Made by a program: the position numbers and the translations under genes
Shown: in pieces, positions 60,223 to 64,000 of the stretch
Layout: the number at the start of each line of letters is the position of its first letter
How positions within the stretch are numbered: position 1 is the stretch's first letter
The notes under the pieces: model-generated
What the model was told of the DNA's origin: nothing
What the model saw: the letters and a program-made list of their open reading frames with translations, nothing else
Databases searched by the model: none
NCBI GenBank assembly: GCA_041918155.1
Contig: JAYRWH010000067.1
Span: 15,750 to 79,749, forward strand
Reading direction: 5' to 3'
DNA length: 64,000 nucleotides
From: UBA668 sp041918155
Lineage (GTDB): Bacteria > Actinomycetota > Acidimicrobiia > Acidimicrobiales > Ilumatobacteraceae

Positions 60223-61725
60223 ATGGCCGACCTGCTCGCGCTCTCCACCAAGATCATCGACTCCGGACTCACGGACCAGCCGGTCAACCGGGTCACCAAC
60301 GAGCTCAGCGAGGTGGCCGACGGCGTGGCCCTCGTGGAGAGCTTCAGCCACTGTGTCGCGCTCGACACCGATGACGGTCTGGTGTGCTTCGATGCCTCCG
60401 GCGTGGCCACGGGCGAGGCCGTTCGTAACGCCTTGCGCGGCTGGCGACCCGACCGGGTCAGCCACCTCGTCTACACCCATGGCCACGCTGACCACGTGGG
60501 TGGCAGCACGTTCTTTCGCGACGACAAGCCCATCGTCATCGGTCACGAGAACGTGACCAAACGTCTGGACCGCTACGACTACACGAACAACTGGAACCTG
60601 ATCATCAATGCCCGCCAGTTCGGGGGCGTTGCGGGTGATCTCAATCTCACCGTCGGCGATGCGGGCACGGGCATCGAGGTGACGGTGAAGCCCGGCGCGC
60701 GGCGCTTCCTGCCCGCTGCCACCCTGCGCCCGCAGGAGACGTTCGAGGAGCTGCACACCACCACCGTCGGCGGCGAGGCGATGGAGTTCCGCCACGCCCG
60801 CGGCGAGACCGACGACCACCTGTGGGGCTGGCTACCCGAACGCAAGGCGCTCATCACCGGCGACTTCCTCATCTGGAACTTCCCCAACGCGGGCAACCCG
60901 CAGAAGGTGCAGCGCTACCCGCTGGAGTGGGCCGCCGCGCTGCGGCAGATGGCCGGGATGGGTGCCGAGTTGCTGCTGCCCGCGCACGGCCTGCCGATCG
61001 AGGGCTCGGCCCGCATCACCCGCGTGCTCACCGAGGTGGCCGGTGCGCTCGAGGCGATCGTCGCCGAGGTGGTGGCGATGATGAACGCCGGCGAGACGCT
61101 CGACACGATCATCCACACCGTCAAGGTGCCCGCCGACACCCTCGCCAAGCCGTACCTGCGGCCGCTGTACGACGAGCCCGAGTTCGTCGTGCACAACGTG
61201 TGGCGCTTGTTCGGCGGCTGGTGGGACGGCGCGGCCTCGCGGCTCAAGCCCTCCCCCGACGCCCACCTGGCCACCGCCATCGCCCAGCTGGCGGGCGGCG
61301 CCGACGTGCTGCTGCGCCGTGCCGAGCACGCCGCGAGCGAGGGCGACCTGCGCCTGGCCTGCCACATGGCCGACCTCGCCGGTTGGGCCGCACCCGACGA
61401 CCCGACGATCCACGCCGGCCGCGCCGCGATCTACCTCACCCGCCGCAAGGCCGAGCCGAGCCTGATGAGCAAGGGCATCTTCGCCGCCGCCGCCCGCGAC
61501 AGCCAGCTCGTCGTCGACCGCTCCGTTTGTAGGCTTCGGCGCAGATCCGGCGCCGAAGCCTTCAAACGTGACAGGTCAGGAGCGGGAGAGGCTGACGAGC
61601 ACGAGGGCCGCTGCCGCGGCGGCGAGGCCGACCACCTGCCAGCGGCCGACCTTCTCATCGTCGACGGCGACGCCCAACACGACTGTGGACGCCGGGTAGA
61701 GCGACGCAACGACGGCGACGATTGA
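60223..61725 (+). CDS. Metallo-beta-lactamase-fold hydrolase (alkyl-sulfatase-like), C-terminus extended by a palindrome
   Basis: The 500-residue frame holds an MBL domain (zinc motif THGHADH at 85-91; FRHARGETDDHLWGW; ITGDFLIW; LLPAHGLP), then the dimerisation and helical region seen in SDS-hydrolase-type alkyl sulfatases. Homology stops near residue 430 (SKGIFAAAARDSQL). From there the frame crosses palindrome D (codons about 434-449) and runs on in antisense of the transporter gene for another 50 codons, rich in Arg, Gly, Asp and Glu. The last 65 residues look like an accidental extension after loss of the native stop. Confidence 0.82.
   Translation: MADLLALSTKIIDSGLTDQPVNRVTNELSEVADGVALVESFSHCVALDTDDGLVCFDASGVATGEAVRNALRGWRPDRVSHLVYTHGHADHVGGSTFFRDDKPIVIGHENVTKRLDRYDYTNNWNLIINARQFGGVAGDLNLTVGDAGTGIEVTVKPGARRFLPAATLRPQETFEELHTTTVGGEAMEFRHARGETDDHLWGWLPERKALITGDFLIWNFPNAGNPQKVQRYPLEWAAALRQMAGMGAELLLPAHGLPIEGSARITRVLTEVAGALEAIVAEVVAMMNAGETLDTIIHTVKVPADTLAKPYLRPLYDEPEFVVHNVWRLFGGWWDGAASRLKPSPDAHLATAIAQLAGGADVLLRRAEHAASEGDLRLACHMADLAGWAAPDDPTIHAGRAAIYLTRRKAEPSLMSKGIFAAAARDSQLVVDRSVCRLRRRSGAEAFKRDRSGAGEADEHEGRCRGGEADHLPAADLLIVDGDAQHDCGRRVERRNDGDD
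61523..61568. repeat. Palindrome D, solo copy of the cassette-2 repeat family
   Basis: Arms of 19 bp (CGTTTGTAGGCTTCGGCGC and its near-complement, one mismatch) enclose a 7-bp loop. Reversed, it starts GTTTGAAGGCTTCGGCGC, matching the end core of cassette 2 at 17 of 18 positions. No DUF559 gene is next to it. It lies between convergent MBL and transporter genes and may serve as a terminator for the latter. Confidence 0.9.
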
Positions 61726-62418
61726 CATCATTCCGCCGCGCACCGCGACGAGGTAGAGCACGTTCGCACCCATGTCGAAGGCCCCCGCCGTCACGGCGAT
61801 GAGCAGTGAGACGCGGTGGCGCACCGGGCGCGAACGAGCCGCGACCATCACGAGCAACAGGAATGGCACCGATGCGAAGCGGGCGATGACGAGCGGCCAC
61901 ATGCCCGAATCGCTGTCCGTGCGGTCGAGCAGAACGAACAAGGTGCCGAAGCAGGCCCCGACCCCCACCGCGAGCAGCATGATCCGCGGTGGGGTGTTGT
62001 GCTGGTGAGTGCCGAGCGCCCCGCTGATGAGCGCCACCGCGGCCACGGCCACCACGATGCCGGCGATGGCGATCGGGCCGGGACGCTCGCCCTGGACGAT
62101 GCCCACCACAGCCGGAACCACCGCGCCGACGACCGCGCTCACCGGGGCGACCACCGACGCGTCCCCATGAGCGAGCCCGTGGTACAGCCCAACGATTCCC
62201 AGCGATCCCACCACACCGGCCGCTGCCGCCCACCACCACGTCGCCGAGCCGGGTGCGGGTGTGCCCGCGATCACCACCACCGCGCCCACGAGCACGAGGC
62301 TCACAGCCTGACCCAACACGGCCACCACGAGACTGGCTTGCACGCGACTGGCCCGCCCGCCGAACCAGTCGCCGGTGCCGTAGACGAAGGCGGAGAACAG
62401 TGCGAGAACGATCGGCAT
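61576..62418 (-). CDS. EamA/DMT-family transporter
   Basis: The 280-residue membrane protein has ten hydrophobic helices in two repeats (MPIVLALFSAFVYGTGDWFGG, GDASVVAPVSAVVGAVVPAVVG; MMSIVAVVASLYPASTVVLGV), typical of drug/metabolite exporters of the EamA type. The substrate is unknown. ATG 62418 lies 11 bp after the SDR stop, forming a two-gene operon. Its 3' end is overlapped by the extended MBL frame. Confidence 0.88.
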   Translation of the reverse strand: MPIVLALFSAFVYGTGDWFGGRASRVQASLVVAVLGQAVSLVLVGAVVVIAGTPAPGSATWWWAAAAGVVGSLGIVGLYHGLAHGDASVVAPVSAVVGAVVPAVVGIVQGERPGPIAIAGIVVAVAAVALISGALGTHQHNTPPRIMLLAVGVGACFGTLFVLLDRTDSDSGMWPLVIARFASVPFLLLVMVAARSRPVRHRVSLLIAVTAGAFDMGANVLYLVAVRGGMMSIVAVVASLYPASTVVLGVAVDDEKVGRWQVVGLAAAAAALVLVSLSRS

Positions 62419-62429
62419 GGCAGCACGCG

Positions 62430-63974
62430 TCACCAGTCGGTGACTCGGTAGTCCTTCAGGAACTGGCCCCACACGTGAACACCGGTGTTGGCGCCGGAGA
62501 TGATCGGGTCGACGATGCGCGCCGCACCGTCGACGATGTCGAGTGGTGGATGGAAGTGATGCTGCGCGGTTTTTCGCTGGGCGATATGCACCGGATCCTC
62601 GTCGCTCACCCAGCCGGTGTCGACGCTGTTCATGTGGATACCGTCGGCGTGGTAATCGGCGGCCGACGTGCGGGTCATCATGTTGAGCGCGGCCTTGGCC
62701 ATGTTCGTGTGCGGGTGGCGGGTGGTCTTGAATCGTCGGTAGAACTGGCCCTCCACCGCCGACACGTTGACGATGTGCTTGTCGCGTTCGGGCGTGCGCA
62801 GCATCAGCGGCTTCAGCCGTGCGTTGAGCACGAACGGGGCAACCGCGTTCACGAGTTGCGTCTCCAGTAGCTCCACCGACGACACCTCGGCCAACGTCAG
62901 CCGCCACGAGTTGCGCTCGCGCAGGTCGACCTGCTGCAGGTCTTGATCGAGGCGGCCTTCGGGGAACAGGTCGCCGCGCCCGTGATGGTCGTCGGGCAAC
63001 AGCGCGGCCTGCGACAACTCCGCCGCGCGGGTGACGCCCATCGGCAGCACGGGCGACGCCTCGAGGTCGTCGCCACGACCGGAGCTCAGCATGTCGTAGC
63101 CGCGCAGGCCCTCGTAGGCGCCGAGCAGCGACGCGGCCTCGGTCGGCAGCACGGCCAGCGGGCCGGACTCGGCTTCCATCATGTGCTCGTAGAACGCGGG
63201 CGGGCGGCGCACCGTCTGGCAGGCGTTGTTGACGATGAAGTCGAGCCGCGCGCGGGTGGTGAGCAGGTGATGACAGAACGCCTCGACGCTCGGGGTGTGG
63301 CGCAGGTCGAGACCGAAGATCTCCAGGCGATGCCCCCACTCGCCGAAGTCGGCTTCCTGCGCGTACCGCAGCGCCGAGTCGCGCGGGAAGCGCGTCGTGA
63401 CGATGAGGTGGGCACCGGCACGCAGCAGCTTGATACCCGCCTGGTAGCCGATCTTCACCCGGCCGCCGGTGAGCAGGGCCACCCGCCCGCTGAGATCGGC
63501 CGTCTCGCTGCGCTTGTCGAAGTTGCACTCGCCGCACTCGCTGCACATCTGGTCGTAGAACGGATGGATGCGGGTGTACTTGCGCTTGCAGATGTAGCAG
63601 TGCAACGGCTGGATCGATTCGCGTTCTTCCATGCCGCCGTCGTCAGCACCGGCGGCGTCGATCTCGTCCGGCCCGATCTCCCGCGGGGCGAACACATTCG
63701 GCGTCATGAACACGGGCCTCGCGCGCAGGCTGCGGATCCCGGTCTCGTTGAGCGTGCCCTGGTCGCGAAGGACCCTGTCCTGCTTGGCCTGGCGGCGCTC
63801 GGCCTTGATCTGGCGGCGCCGCTCCTCCACGTCGGGCGAGTAGACGTCGCCGGCGGCGTTCAGCAACCGCGTGCGCTCGTCCAGCGGCAGGGCGGCGAGC
63901 AACGAACGGTCGGCGACGACGGCCTCGAGCAGTTCGGTGGCCGCGCGCAACCGCTCGGCGAGTTCATCGGACAC
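62430..63974 (-). CDS. SDR-family protein with N-terminal zinc finger and altered active site
   Basis: The 514-residue protein has an Arg/Lys-rich N-terminus (1-120), a Cys cluster (C126, C129, C144, C147, C150 in HCYICK...CSECGECN), then a Rossmann domain with the NAD(P) motif TGGRVKIG (169-176), IVNNACQTVRRPP and a long insertion (about 265-360). The catalytic Ser405 and Lys427 remain, but the Tyr is Thr423 (PHTNMAKAALNMM). Related proteins occur in some bacteria and plants as oxidoreductases of unknown substrate (recollection). GTG 63974 has a leaderless -10. Confidence 0.82.
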   Translation of the reverse strand: MSDELAERLRAATELLEAVVADRSLLAALPLDERTRLLNAAGDVYSPDVEERRRQIKAERRQAKQDRVLRDQGTLNETGIRSLRARPVFMTPNVFAPREIGPDEIDAAGADDGGMEERESIQPLHCYICKRKYTRIHPFYDQMCSECGECNFDKRSETADLSGRVALLTGGRVKIGYQAGIKLLRAGAHLIVTTRFPRDSALRYAQEADFGEWGHRLEIFGLDLRHTPSVEAFCHHLLTTRARLDFIVNNACQTVRRPPAFYEHMMEAESGPLAVLPTEAASLLGAYEGLRGYDMLSSGRGDDLEASPVLPMGVTRAAELSQAALLPDDHHGRGDLFPEGRLDQDLQQVDLRERNSWRLTLAEVSSVELLETQLVNAVAPFVLNARLKPLMLRTPERDKHIVNVSAVEGQFYRRFKTTRHPHTNMAKAALNMMTRTSAADYHADGIHMNSVDTGWVSDEDPVHIAQRKTAQHHFHPPLDIVDGAARIVDPIISGANTGVHVWGQFLKDYRVTDW

Positions 63975-63982
63975 GGCCGTGG

Positions 63983-63988
63983 AGGGTA
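63983..63988 (-). promoter_or_regulatory. -10 TACCCT, leaderless promoter of the SDR-transporter operon
   Basis: TACCCT on the minus strand ends 8 nt before the GTG at 63974, close to the right edge of the window. Confidence 0.5.
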
Positions 63989-64000
63989 CCGACGGCAGCG

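Overview
The window is a gene-dense, GC-rich stretch of an actinobacterial chromosome. Its signature is a complete Pup-proteasome gene set (dop, pup, prcB, prcA, pafA, mpa) together with conserved actinobacterial gene orders: helY-tatC-tatB, and yajC-secD-secF-apt-rel-hisS-aspS-...-rarA-DUF948. A two-domain ThyX-like protein, monomeric isocitrate dehydrogenase, several lineage-specific small proteins and very frequent leaderless promoters suggest a deep-branching class such as Acidimicrobiia. That placement is inference from content, not from a database search. No rRNA, tRNA, CRISPR array, prophage or transposase gene was found.

Layout. 1-9.3 kb: end of a ribokinase, prmA, a gamma-carbonic-anhydrase-like protein, a low-complexity repeat protein, a crotonase, GNAT and small proteins, the tandem ThyX protein and an M20 amidohydrolase. 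8.7-14.6 kb: a lipid-kinase-like fragment, helY, tatC, tatB, a phosphodiesterase and lepB. 14.7-24.6 kb: the Pup-proteasome island, split by a palindrome-bounded cassette between prcA and pafA. 24.6-28.1 kb: a tRNA T-loop modification operon (trmI, ttuA-like, ttuB-like) with three small membrane or basic proteins and a LON-domain protein. 28.1-34 kb: a PBP4-type protein lacking its catalytic motifs, an NDP-forming acyl-CoA ligase, nagA and small proteins. 34-39.3 kb: tkt-tal-LOG and a DNA glycosylase. 39.5-54.6 kb: a long minus-strand block for translation, secretion and stringent response (queA, tgt, yajC, secDF, apt, rel, hisS, aspS, second cassette, Nudix, rarA, DUF948, DUF6167-like). 54.6-64 kb: phosphotransferase, icd, aminotransferase, acyl-CoA dehydrogenase, an MBL-fold hydrolase, a DMT transporter and an unusual zinc-finger SDR.

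How the genes work together. PafA attaches Pup (which already ends in Gly-Gly-Glu), Mpa unfolds, PrcAB degrades and Dop removes Pup. TatBC, LepB, YajC and SecDF serve protein export. TrmI and the TtuA/TtuB-like pair would both act on the tRNA T-loop, and Tgt/QueA on the anticodon.

The most interesting structure is a pair of about 1.1-1.2 kb cassettes (16051-17285 and 42071-43152). Each carries one AbiEi/DUF559-type gene (winged helix plus Vsr-like nuclease fold) bounded by imperfect palindromes in inverted orientation. Each lies inside a conserved minus-strand gene order, in the host's direction, just upstream of the leaderless promoter of the next gene. A gene-free relative of the second cassette's repeat lies at 61523-61568, where it appears to have extended a neighbouring reading frame. 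A second genome-scale signal is a TANNNT hexamer 6-10 nt upstream of more than 25 start codons, which implies widespread leaderless transcription and settles several start choices.
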